Positions 45,721-53,283 of a stretch of DNA of 64,000 nucleotides are shown piece after piece (within the stretch, counting starts at the first letter, position 1; each line of letters starts with the position of its first letter). A model generated the notes under the pieces. That model saw only the letters and a program-made list of their open reading frames with translations, was not told where the DNA came from and made no database searches. This DNA comes from Rhizobiaceae bacterium. GTDB taxonomy: Bacteria > Pseudomonadota > Alphaproteobacteria > Rhizobiales > Rhizobiaceae. Where the stretch lies: contig JAILWO010000003.1 in the NCBI GenBank assembly GCA_025698895.1, positions 558,001-622,000 on the forward strand, written 5' to 3'. The position numbers and the translations under genes are program-made.

Positions 45721-46911
45721 ATGAACGATACTTCCGGCGATCAGCCCCGGTTCGGGCGGCGAGACGAAACCAGGCCGATCGTGCCGAAATCCGCCAACGA
45801 GGCGCTTCGCCCGGAAGCCGGAACGCCGCCGCCCCCGCGCCGCCGCTCGCGCCAGTCGCGCAGCCAGGTCGTCGTGTTCCTCAATTTCCTGTTCTCGATC
45901 GTCGTTCTGGCGGTGCTGGCCGGGGCGGCGCTGTTCTGGTTCGGCAAGACGGAGTTCGAGGCGCGCGGCCCGCTGGCCGAGGCGGACACGGTCATGATCC
46001 GGCCGAACACCGGCGTCGGCGAGATCGCGGCGACGCTGGAAAGGGGCGGTTTCATTTCCGATGCGCGCATCTTCCGGGTCGGGGTGCAGGTTTCGGGAAA
46101 GGCCGGGCAGCTCAAGGCGGGCGAGTACGAGATCAAGGCCGGCGCCTCCATGCGCGAGATCATGAACCTGCTCGAAAGCGGACGGTCGCTCCTCTACTCG
46201 CTGACGATTCCCGAAGGGATAACGGTTGCGCAGGCTTTCCAGCGCATTGCCGAACACGAGGCGCTGACGGGGGACATGCCGTCCGAAATGCCGCCGGAGG
46301 GCAGCCTGATTGCCGATACACAGCGCTTCACCCGCGGCACGCCGCGCGAACAGGTCATCCGCAAGATGGTGGCCGAGCAGAAGGCGCTGGTCGAGGACAT
46401 CTGGTCGCGCCGGGCGGACGATCTTCCGATCGAGAATATCGACCAGTTCGTCACACTCGCGTCCATCGTCGAAAAGGAGACCGGCCGCGGCGACGAGCGG
46501 TCGCATGTCGCGTCCGTGTTCATCAATCGTCTGAACCGGGGGATGCGGCTGCAGTCGGATCCGACGATCATCTATGGCATCTGGGGCGGCGAGGGCAAGC
46601 CGCCGGACGAGCCAATCCGCCAGTCGCATATCGCGGACGACAATCCCTACAACACCTACGTCATCAACGGGCTGCCACCCGGGCCGATCGCCAATCCCGG
46701 GCGCGCCGCGCTGGAGGCCGTCGCCAACCCGTCCAGGACGAACGATCTTTATTTCGTCGCCGACGGCACGGGGGGCCATGTCTTCGCGGAGACGCTCGAA
46801 GAGCACAATGAGAACGTCGCTCGCTGGCGCCGGATCGAGAAGCAACGGCGCGAAGCGGGCGAGACGGTCGACCAGTCGCCGGGCACGGGCGTGGTTCCGG
46901 AAGCCGACTGA
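45721..46911 (+). CDS. mltG: endolytic transglycosylase MltG
   Basis: 396 aa. MltG cuts nascent glycan strands and influences their length. It has one membrane helix (about 50-75) after a basic cytoplasmic N-terminus. A LysM-like region (VMIRPNTGVGEIAATL) follows, then the YceG catalytic domain with the Glu in LASIVEKETGRGDE and the NPYNTYVINGLPPGPIANPG signature. It lies 103 bases after fabF; the mltG-yicC-gmk order after fabF is common in Rhizobiales. Confidence 0.95.
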   Translation: MNDTSGDQPRFGRRDETRPIVPKSANEALRPEAGTPPPPRRRSRQSRSQVVVFLNFLFSIVVLAVLAGAALFWFGKTEFEARGPLAEADTVMIRPNTGVGEIAATLERGGFISDARIFRVGVQVSGKAGQLKAGEYEIKAGASMREIMNLLESGRSLLYSLTIPEGITVAQAFQRIAEHEALTGDMPSEMPPEGSLIADTQRFTRGTPREQVIRKMVAEQKALVEDIWSRRADDLPIENIDQFVTLASIVEKETGRGDERSHVASVFINRLNRGMRLQSDPTIIYGIWGGEGKPPDEPIRQSHIADDNPYNTYVINGLPPGPIANPGRAALEAVANPSRTNDLYFVADGTGGHVFAETLEEHNENVARWRRIEKQRREAGETVDQSPGTGVVPEAD

Positions 46912-46944
46912 CCGGCCTGTCGCCGGGCCCGGGATGGGGGATGA

Positions 46945-47832
46945 ATGGCACTGCAGAGCATGACCGGCTTCGGCCGGGCCGCGTCCGTGGAAGACGCCGC
47001 CGAGATCGCGTGGGAACTGAAATCGGTCAACGGCAAGGGGCTGGAAGCGCGATTGCGCCTGCCCTCCGGGTTCGAGCGGCTGGAACAGCCGGTGAGGCAG
47101 GCGTTCCAGAGACGCTTCACGCGCGGCAACATCCAGGCGGCGCTGACGGTTTCCCGAACGGATGCCACCGTGCTGCCGGTCGTCAACGAGACGTTCCTGC
47201 GCGATGTTGCGGGGCTGGCGCAGAGGCTTCAGGAACAGTTCGGGGTCGCGCCGCCAACCGCGGACGGCCTGCTTTCGCTTCGCGGCGTACTGGAGGTTCC
47301 CGAATCAACCGAGGACGAGGAGACCAGGACCGCGCTCGACCGGGCGATCCTTGAATGCCTTGAGAGCGCGCTCGACCAGCTTGTCGAATCGCGACAGTCC
47401 GAAGGTCGCTCGCTCCACGAGGTCCTCCGCGGCCATCTCGACAGGATCGAGGAGCTTGCGCTGAAGGCCGAGGCCGATCCTTCGCGTGAGCCGGCGTCCA
47501 TCCGCGCGCGTCTTGCCGAGCAGGTGCGACTGCTGCTTGACGCGGCTCCGCCGCTCGACGAGGCGCGGCTGCATCAGGAAGCGGCCTATCTCGCCGCCAA
47601 GGCCGACATCCGCGAGGAGATCGACCGGCTCAAGGCCCATGTCGATGCGGCCCGGTCGCTGCTCGACGCGCAGGGTCCGGTCGGCAGGAAGCTCGATTTT
47701 CTGGCGCAGGAATTCAACCGCGAATCGAATACATTGTGCTCCAAGTCCAACGCGGCCGCGGTGACGGCGATCGGCCTCGATCTGAAGGCCGTGGTCGATC
47801 AGTTCCGCGAGCAGGTCCAGAATTTGGAGTAG
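46945..47832 (+). CDS. yicC: YicC family protein (putative endoribonuclease)
   Basis: 295 aa. The YicC-N start ALQSMTGFGRA and the segment ELKSVNGKGLEARLRLP are diagnostic; the C-terminal DUF1732 domain contains LDFLAQEFNRESNTLCSKSN. Family members have been reported as endoribonucleases affecting small-RNA stability. It lies 33 bases after mltG and 3 bases before gmk. Confidence 0.95.
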   Translation: MALQSMTGFGRAASVEDAAEIAWELKSVNGKGLEARLRLPSGFERLEQPVRQAFQRRFTRGNIQAALTVSRTDATVLPVVNETFLRDVAGLAQRLQEQFGVAPPTADGLLSLRGVLEVPESTEDEETRTALDRAILECLESALDQLVESRQSEGRSLHEVLRGHLDRIEELALKAEADPSREPASIRARLAEQVRLLLDAAPPLDEARLHQEAAYLAAKADIREEIDRLKAHVDAARSLLDAQGPVGRKLDFLAQEFNRESNTLCSKSNAAAVTAIGLDLKAVVDQFREQVQNLE

Positions 47833-47835
47833 ACG

Positions 47836-48489
47836 ATGGCCGACGGCGTCGCCGATACCTGTATCAGACGCCGTGGTCTCATGGTTGTCTTGTCCTCGCC
47901 GTCGGGGGCGGGCAAGTCGACGATCGCGCGCAATCTGCTGGAAAACGACCCGCGCTTGGAACTGTCGGTCAGTGTCACGACGCGGGCGCGCCGGGGCAGC
48001 GAGATCGACGGGGTCCACTATCATTTCATTTCGCGCCGTGATTTCGAAAGGCTTCGCGACACGGACTCACTGCTGGAATGGGCCGAAGTGCACGGCAATT
48101 ACTATGGGACTCCGAGGGAGCCGGCCGAGCGCGCGCTGGCCGAGGGGCGCGACATGCTGTTCGACATCGACTGGCAGGGCGCTGTCCAGCTCAACGAGAA
48201 AATGCGGGCCGACATCGTGTCGATCTTCATCCTTCCGCCCTCCATGAGCGAGCTCAAGACGCGGCTGCGCAGGCGGGCGGAGGATTCCGACGAGACGATC
48301 CAGACGCGCCTGACCAATGCTCGGGTCGAACTCGAGCACTGGCGCGAATATGACTTCGTCATCATCAATGACGATCTCGACCGGGCCTATTCGGCCGTCC
48401 GCTCCATCGTGACGGCCGAACGCCTGCGACGGGACCGCCGGCCAGGCCTGTTCGACTTCGTTTCGGGCCTGCTTGACGAGAACGTGTGA
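47836..48489 (+). CDS. gmk: guanylate kinase
   Basis: 217 aa. Phosphorylates GMP and dGMP to the diphosphates. The P-loop SPSGAGKST spans 21-29. The GMP-binding region has [17 protein letters not shown], and the lid and Asp region includes [14 protein letters not shown]. An alternative start at MVVLSS would remove the first 15 residues. It is convergent with the DUF1772-like gene (stops 3 bases apart). Confidence 0.96.
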   Translation: MADGVADTCIRRRGLMVVLSSPSGAGKSTIARNLLENDPRLELSVSVTTRARRGSEIDGVHYHFISRRDFERLRDTDSLLEWAEVHGNYYGTPREPAERALAEGRDMLFDIDWQGAVQLNEKMRADIVSIFILPPSMSELKTRLRRRAEDSDETIQTRLTNARVELEHWREYDFVIINDDLDRAYSAVRSIVTAERLRRDRRPGLFDFVSGLLDENV

Positions 48490-48491
48490 AC

Positions 48492-48986
48492 TCAGGCGCG
48501 GACCGTCACGGCGGCGGCCAGTGCCAGGAAGCTTGTCATCATCAGCGCCGCGCGCGCGACATGGGAATATTCCCACATGTTGCGAAGCGCCTGCCAGTCT
48601 CCACCGGCGTCGCGGCTGAACAGCGAGAAGAACATACCGCCCGCGCCTGAGGGGTTCACGTCCTTCAGCCAGAAACTGTTCACCGGATGGGTCCAGACCC
48701 AGTAGGTGAGATGGGCCGCCACGAGCAGGCCAAGCGCCGCCGCCACCCACCAGAACCGGGCGGTCCCGAAAGGCGCCAGTAAGACCAGCGCCGCCAGCGC
48801 CAGCATTCCGCCGAACTCGCCGACCAGGCCGCCGAAGGTGAAGCCAGGATAGTAGATCGGCTGCACCGCCATATAGGCCTCCTTGCCGAGCCGCATCTTG
48901 CCGGGCAGTTCCAGGGCATGGGCGAGCGACAGCGCCATGGCGATCGCGACGAGCAGCAGGGCGACGATATCGACCGTTCGTGTCAT
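48492..48986 (-). CDS. DUF1772-like (anthrone-oxygenase-type) membrane protein
   Basis: 164 aa from the ATG at 48986 (AAGGAGG upstream). Four membrane helices are predicted, with the first at residues 6-22. The pattern of ...LAHALELPGKM..., the HLTYWVWTHPVN segment and the last helix with RNMWEYSHVARA resembles DUF1772/anthrone-oxygenase-like proteins; that is a family resemblance, not a proven function. The gene is divergent from a TetR regulator, with a dyad between them, so it is the likely target of that regulator. Confidence 0.7.
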   Translation of the reverse strand: MTRTVDIVALLLVAIAMALSLAHALELPGKMRLGKEAYMAVQPIYYPGFTFGGLVGEFGGMLALAALVLLAPFGTARFWWVAAALGLLVAAHLTYWVWTHPVNSFWLKDVNPSGAGGMFFSLFSRDAGGDWQALRNMWEYSHVARAALMMTSFLALAAAVTVRA

Positions 48987-49043
48987 GACCAAACCTCCTT
49001 TCTGTTGCGCCGGCGGCATTGCCGTAGCGGGTTTACGCCGTAT

Positions 49044-49058
49044 ATATACACCGTATAT
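49044..49058. promoter_or_regulatory. ATATAC-ACC-GTATAT dyad between DUF1772-like and tetR genes
   Basis: A perfect 6-3-6 inverted repeat in the 98-base divergent region, flanked by a second CCGTATAT in direct orientation (49038-49046 region). TetR operators are commonly such short AT-rich dyads in divergent promoters. Assignment is inferred. Confidence 0.5.
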
Positions 49059-49084
49059 GGACGGGCCGAAGGAGAGGTCAAGGC

Positions 49085-49726
49085 ATGAACGCGACGTCTC
49101 GTGGATCGCCGCAGGCCCGCCTGACGCGGGAGCGGATCGTGGCCGAGGCCAGCCGCATCGTGCTGAGCGAGGGCGCTGACGCGCTCTCGATGCGCGACCT
49201 GGCAGGACGGCTCGGGGTCAGCGCGATGGCCCTCTACAATCATGTAGGCGACAAAGGCGATCTGGTGCGGGCGGTGACGAGTTCGGCGCTCCGCGACCTG
49301 AAGCTGCCGCGCGCGGAGGACTGGCGCGAGCAGTTGCGGCTGGTGTTCCGCGCTGTTCGTGATCGCTGCGTCGAGAATCCGGCGCTGCCGCGCCTCATCG
49401 AGCGTGCCGATCTGCGCGAGCCGAAGCTGTTCGAACCGATGGAGGTCGCCTTGGCGGCCCTTGCCAAAGCCGGTCTCACCGGTGCGGACGCGCTGCGGGC
49501 CTATTTCCTCCTGATCGGCTTCACGATGGGACACGTCGCCTACCTTATCGGCGGCCCTTTCCGCGCGCTCGACCTGTCGCGGGCGATCTCCGAAGGCAAA
49601 CTGAACCCCGTCGCTTTTCCGCTCACCGTCGAGGTGGCCGCGTCAGCGGCGGATTGGAATTTCGAGACCGCCTTCGAGTTCGGGCTGGATACGATCATCG
49701 CGGGGCTCGAGCGGGGGCGGGACTGA
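49085..49726 (+). CDS. TetR/AcrR family transcriptional regulator
   Basis: 213 aa. The N-terminal helix-turn-helix is RLTRERIVAEASRIV...DALSMRDLAGRLGVSAMALYNHVGDKGDLV, typical of TetR_N. The C-terminal ligand domain (residues 75-213) is helical, with hydrophobic GFTMGHVAYLIGG. The ligand is unknown. It is divergent from the DUF1772-like membrane gene; the shared dyad suggests local repression, as in many TetR pairs. Confidence 0.93.
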   Translation: MNATSRGSPQARLTRERIVAEASRIVLSEGADALSMRDLAGRLGVSAMALYNHVGDKGDLVRAVTSSALRDLKLPRAEDWREQLRLVFRAVRDRCVENPALPRLIERADLREPKLFEPMEVALAALAKAGLTGADALRAYFLLIGFTMGHVAYLIGGPFRALDLSRAISEGKLNPVAFPLTVEVAASAADWNFETAFEFGLDTIIAGLERGRD

Positions 49727-49898
49727 ACGCGCGGGGCAATGACACGGCTCCAACTCTCCGCCCGCCGTCGCAGGGTGTGAACAGATTCCGGCGCCGCCCC
49801 CAGCAGAACCGGCCTTTTCAACGAATCTTGCCTCGAGTCTATCCACGTGCCCCGCGACCGGCGGCACAATGCCCGCCGGTGAACGGAGGGACCGCGGA

Positions 49899-50330
49899 AT
49901 GGACGAGCAGACGGCAAGATGGGACGGGAGGTTGCGGCGCATCATCGCCGTCCTCGTCGCGCTTGCCGTTCTGGCGGAGCGCGCCGCTGACCGGTCCTAT
50001 CCGGTCCGCTGTTTCGTGCTGTGGCTGTTGCGGCGGGCCGAGGCCGCGGTGGCGGACTTCGTCGCCGAGGCGACGGGCATGCCGCAGCCGGCCTTCGCCG
50101 GCATCGGAACGACCGGGAACGATCCGGAGGACGCGCTGCTGCTTGCGGCGCGCTTGCACGCGCTGGCCGAGGCCCTTGCCGTCCTGCTGCGCTGCGCGCT
50201 CGTCCTCCCCCCGCTTGGCGGGAAGAGGTGGCGAGGGCGAAGCCCGAGCCGGAGGGGGACGACGCCATGCCCCGGCCGGCTTGCCCTCGCCCCCGATGGT
50301 CTCACGGCCGGGCCGAACGACACCTCATAA
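49899..50330 (+). CDS. small hypothetical membrane protein, 3' end running into a repeat
   Basis: 143 aa. An N-terminal hydrophobic helix (about 13-27, RRIIAVLVALAVLAE) is followed by helical sequence (FVLWLLRRAEAAVADFV). After about residue 100 the frame enters a palindromic repeat (50206-50290), where the sequence becomes Gly/Arg/Pro-rich (LPPLGGKRWRGRSPSRRG) and no longer looks natural. The original protein probably ended near residue 100 and has been extended by the repeat. Function unknown. Confidence 0.55.
   Translation: MDEQTARWDGRLRRIIAVLVALAVLAERAADRSYPVRCFVLWLLRRAEAAVADFVAEATGMPQPAFAGIGTTGNDPEDALLLAARLHALAEALAVLLRCALVLPPLGGKRWRGRSPSRRGTTPCPGRLALAPDGLTAGPNDTS
50206..50290. repeat. 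REP-like palindromic repeat
   Basis: GC-rich. Arms GCGAGGGC-(GA)-AGC (50231-50243) and GCTT-GCCCTCGC (about 50279-50290) are inverted copies differing by one indel. CCCGC-TTG-GCGGG forms a small hairpin near 50210-50222. Rhizobiales genomes carry many such intergenic elements. It overlaps the 3' part of the small membrane-protein frame. Confidence 0.5.
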
Positions 50331-50356
50331 GGCGCCGGCCGCGCCGGGATACGGCG

Positions 50357-51202
50357 TCACCGGTCCTGTAGCGATTTGGCCAGTGCCGCGAACTCGTGCA
50401 CGTCCAGCGTTTCGGCCCGCCGCGTCGGGTCGATCCCCGCCCTTGCGAGCAATTCCTCTCCTCCGAGCGGCTTGAGGCTCTGGCGCAGCATCTTGCGGCG
50501 CTGGCCGAAAGCAGCCTTGGTAACCCGTTCGAGTGTCCGGAGATCGACGGGCAGGGGCTCCCTGCGGGGCGACAGCGTCACCACCGACGACGTGACCTTG
50601 GGCGGCGGCGTGAAGGCCTGCGGCGGAACGTCGAAAGCGATCCGCGCCTCGGTCCGCCAGCCTGCCAGGACGCCGAGCCGGCCATAGGCGCCGGAGCCCG
50701 GCGCGGCCACGATCCGCTCCGCCACCTCGCGCTGGAACATCAGCGCCATCGAGCGCCAGAAGGGCGGCCATTGTTCCAGCGTGAGCCAGCGCACGAGCAG
50801 TTCGGTGCCGATATTGTAGGGAAGATTGGAGACGATCCGGGTCGCGCCACTCGTCGCGGCCAGACGGGCGTAGTCGACGGCGAGCGCATCCTCGGCCAGC
50901 ACGTCGAGACGGCCCGGATGGGCGGCCGAAATCTCGTCCAGCGCCGCCAGGCAGCGCTCATCGCGCTCGATCGCGATCACCCTGGCCTCCTGCATGAGAA
51001 GCGCGCGCGTCAGTCCGCCGGGGCCCGGACCGACCTCGATCACCGTTTCGCCCGGCATGAAGCCGGCGGCGCGCGCCACCTTGGCGGTCAGGTTCAGGTC
51101 GAGCAGGAAGTTCTGCCCGAGCGACTTCCTGGGTGCCAGCCCATGCCGTTCGATGACGTCGCGCAGCCTTGGCAGTCCGTCCGCCGCCAGGGTCGTGGTC
51201 AT
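50357..51202 (-). CDS. rsmA: 16S rRNA (adenine1518-N6/adenine1519-N6)-dimethyltransferase
   Basis: 281 aa (also KsgA). Dimethylates two adjacent adenines in helix 45 during 30S maturation. The motifs [12 protein letters not shown] (25-36), [12 protein letters not shown] for SAM, and [15 protein letters not shown] (motif IV) are all present. Its ATG overlaps the pdxA stop by 4 bases. The gene order pdxA-rsmA downstream of the surA-like and lptD genes is the usual alphaproteobacterial arrangement. Confidence 0.97.
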   Translation of the reverse strand: MTTTLAADGLPRLRDVIERHGLAPRKSLGQNFLLDLNLTAKVARAAGFMPGETVIEVGPGPGGLTRALLMQEARVIAIERDERCLAALDEISAAHPGRLDVLAEDALAVDYARLAATSGATRIVSNLPYNIGTELLVRWLTLEQWPPFWRSMALMFQREVAERIVAAPGSGAYGRLGVLAGWRTEARIAFDVPPQAFTPPPKVTSSVVTLSPRREPLPVDLRTLERVTKAAFGQRRKMLRQSLKPLGGEELLARAGIDPTRRAETLDVHEFAALAKSLQDR

Positions 51203-52230
51203 CGGCCGCGGGACCCGGCGATCGCCATTCGCGCGGCCATGTCGAGCGCGGCCGCCAGGCTCGTCTCGCGCGCGACGCCCTTGCCGGCGATGTCGAAGGC
51301 GGTGCCGTGGTCCGGCGACGTACGGACGAAGGGCAGGCCGAGCGTGACATTGACCGCCGTGTCGAACGCGAGCGCCTTGGCCGGGATGAGCGCCTGGTCG
51401 TGATACATGCAGATCGCCGCGTCATATCCGGCGCGGGCGGCCTCGTGAAACATCGTATCGGCGGGGAGGGGGCCGAAGGCGTCGATGCCGGCGCTCCGCA
51501 GGGCGCGCACCGCCGGGGCGATGACGGATATCTCCTCGCCGCCCATCGCGCCGTCCTCACCGGCATGCGGGTTCAGGCCGGCTATGGCGAGCCGTGGCCT
51601 GGCAATACCGAAATATTTCGCCAGGTCGGCCGCCACGATGCGTCCGGTCTCAACGATGCCCGACGTCGACAGCTTGAGCGGCACCTCCGACAATGGAACG
51701 TGGATGGTGACCGGCACCGCGCGAAGCTGCGGGCCGGCCAGCATCATGACCGGTGTCGGGGAGGTGCCTGTGGCGCGGGCCACGAGATGGGCGAGGAATT
51801 CGGTGTGCCCGGGAAAGGCGAAACCGGCATCGTAGAGTGGCTTCTTCGCGATCGGGCAGGTGACCAGGCCCGCCGCGCGTCCGGCCATCGTGTCGGCCAC
51901 CGCCCGCTCGATCGATTCCAACACCGCCGGCGCGCTGGCCGGATCGGCAAGACCCGGCGTGTCCGCCTGGGCGTTTTCCAGCGGCACGACCGGCAGCGCC
52001 TCAGGGAAGATGTCGGCTGCTTCCTCCGGCGTCGTGGCCCTGACATTGATCTCGATGCGCGCGCGCTGCGCGCGCGCGACGATCAGGTCGGGGTCCGACA
52101 GCAGATAGAAGGCGGGCATGGACGCATCGCGCCGAGCCCACACCCTGGCCGCGAGCTCGGGACCGATGCCCGCGGGCTCGCCGCAGGTCATGGCCAGAAC
52201 GGCCGGGGTCCCCGCCCGCATGGAGGTCAA
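51199..52230 (-). CDS. pdxA: 4-hydroxythreonine-4-phosphate dehydrogenase
   Basis: 343 aa. PdxA oxidises 4-phosphohydroxy-threonine in pyridoxal-phosphate synthesis. The start contains [12 protein letters not shown], the family N-terminal motif. Metal-binding His residues lie in GHTEFLAHL and in the [10 protein letters not shown] segment, and the final MYHDQALIP provides the third. It overlaps rsmA downstream by 4 bases and lies 7 bases after the surA-like gene. Confidence 0.96.
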   Translation of the reverse strand: MTSMRAGTPAVLAMTCGEPAGIGPELAARVWARRDASMPAFYLLSDPDLIVARAQRARIEINVRATTPEEAADIFPEALPVVPLENAQADTPGLADPASAPAVLESIERAVADTMAGRAAGLVTCPIAKKPLYDAGFAFPGHTEFLAHLVARATGTSPTPVMMLAGPQLRAVPVTIHVPLSEVPLKLSTSGIVETGRIVAADLAKYFGIARPRLAIAGLNPHAGEDGAMGGEEISVIAPAVRALRSAGIDAFGPLPADTMFHEAARAGYDAAICMYHDQALIPAKALAFDTAVNVTLGLPFVRTSPDHGTAFDIAGKGVARETSLAAALDMAARMAIAGSRGR

Positions 52231-52237
52231 TCCGGGG

Positions 52238-53152
52238 TCACCGCTCGACGATACGGGCCTTTTCCTTCAGGTCGGCCATGTATTTCTGGCTGAACTCATC
52301 GGCCTTCTCGTCCGGCTTGCCTTCCAACTGGAACACCATCTGCGCGACGCGGTCGTCGGAGACCTCGCGCGCCGAGCAGATGCCGATGAACTCGTAGCCT
52401 CTGTCGGTCTGACGCACGATGGTGGCCTGGCCCGGCCCGATCGCCTCGATATGTTCCTTCCAGTCCGGCGGCAGTTCCGGCTGCAACACCCGGCCGAGAT
52501 CGCGCACGGTGACGTCGATCAAGCCCTTGGCGAACTCGCGCGTCTGGTCGCAGGCAGTGAAGCGCTGGCGCATCGCTTCGGCCTCGTTCTTGCGCCGGGC
52601 CATGTTGCCGCGCTCGGACTGAGGTACGACGAAAATCACCTGCTGGAGCATGTATTCCGTCGCCGATGGCTTCGAACCGCCCTGCTGCAGCATTTTGCGC
52701 ACCACGTCCTGCTCGGTCATTCGGCCTTCGGCCCGGAAGCGGGCCTGAAGCGCCTGGCTCCAGCCCATCTGGACCCGGATGAACTCCCTGAAATGCTCCT
52801 TGGTGACGCCGGACTGCGCCAGGATCTGGTCGAGCTGGGCGGTCGAGAGCTTGTTCTGGTCGGCAAATCGCTTGTAGGCGCCGTCGACCGCCTGCTCGGG
52901 TATGTTGACGTTCAGCCGCTTCATCTCGGCGGCGCGCAGCGTCTGGTCGATCATGTCCTGCTGCGCCTTGCCGGGCGACTGACGCTGGAGCCGGAGAAAC
53001 GCGGCGCGGCGCTGGATGTCGTAGCTCGTCACCGGAATGTTGTTGACCACGACCTTGATCTCGCTCGCCGAAGCCGGCGATATAGCAAGCCCGCAAAGGG
53101 AGCTCGTCGCGACGAGGACCGCGACAGCGGCGGCGCGAATGCCGTTCTTCAT
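52238..53152 (-). CDS. SurA N-terminal domain-containing periplasmic protein
   Basis: 304 aa from the ATG at 53152; AGGAGG lies 6 bases upstream. The ATG two codons earlier (53158) abuts that site. A signal peptide ends near ASA (residues 1-30). The SurA-N chaperone domain has [21 protein letters not shown] second region with [12 protein letters not shown] and [21 protein letters not shown] looks like a degenerate parvulin fold lacking the usual catalytic residues. SurA helps outer-membrane proteins such as LptD to fold, and the gene sits directly downstream of lptD, supporting that role. Confidence 0.85.
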   Translation of the reverse strand: MKNGIRAAAVAVLVATSSLCGLAISPASASEIKVVVNNIPVTSYDIQRRAAFLRLQRQSPGKAQQDMIDQTLRAAEMKRLNVNIPEQAVDGAYKRFADQNKLSTAQLDQILAQSGVTKEHFREFIRVQMGWSQALQARFRAEGRMTEQDVVRKMLQQGGSKPSATEYMLQQVIFVVPQSERGNMARRKNEAEAMRQRFTACDQTREFAKGLIDVTVRDLGRVLQPELPPDWKEHIEAIGPGQATIVRQTDRGYEFIGICSAREVSDDRVAQMVFQLEGKPDEKADEFSQKYMADLKEKARIVER

Positions 53153-53283
53153 GTCCATCCTCCTGAATTTCCCCGGGATGCTGGTGGGCCGGATCGTTCG
53201 AACCGCGATCTTGGTCCATCTCCGAGCCTGCCTTCAAGTGCAGTGCTGCCAATCTTGGGCGAAAGCGTGGCCCGATCGCCGCC

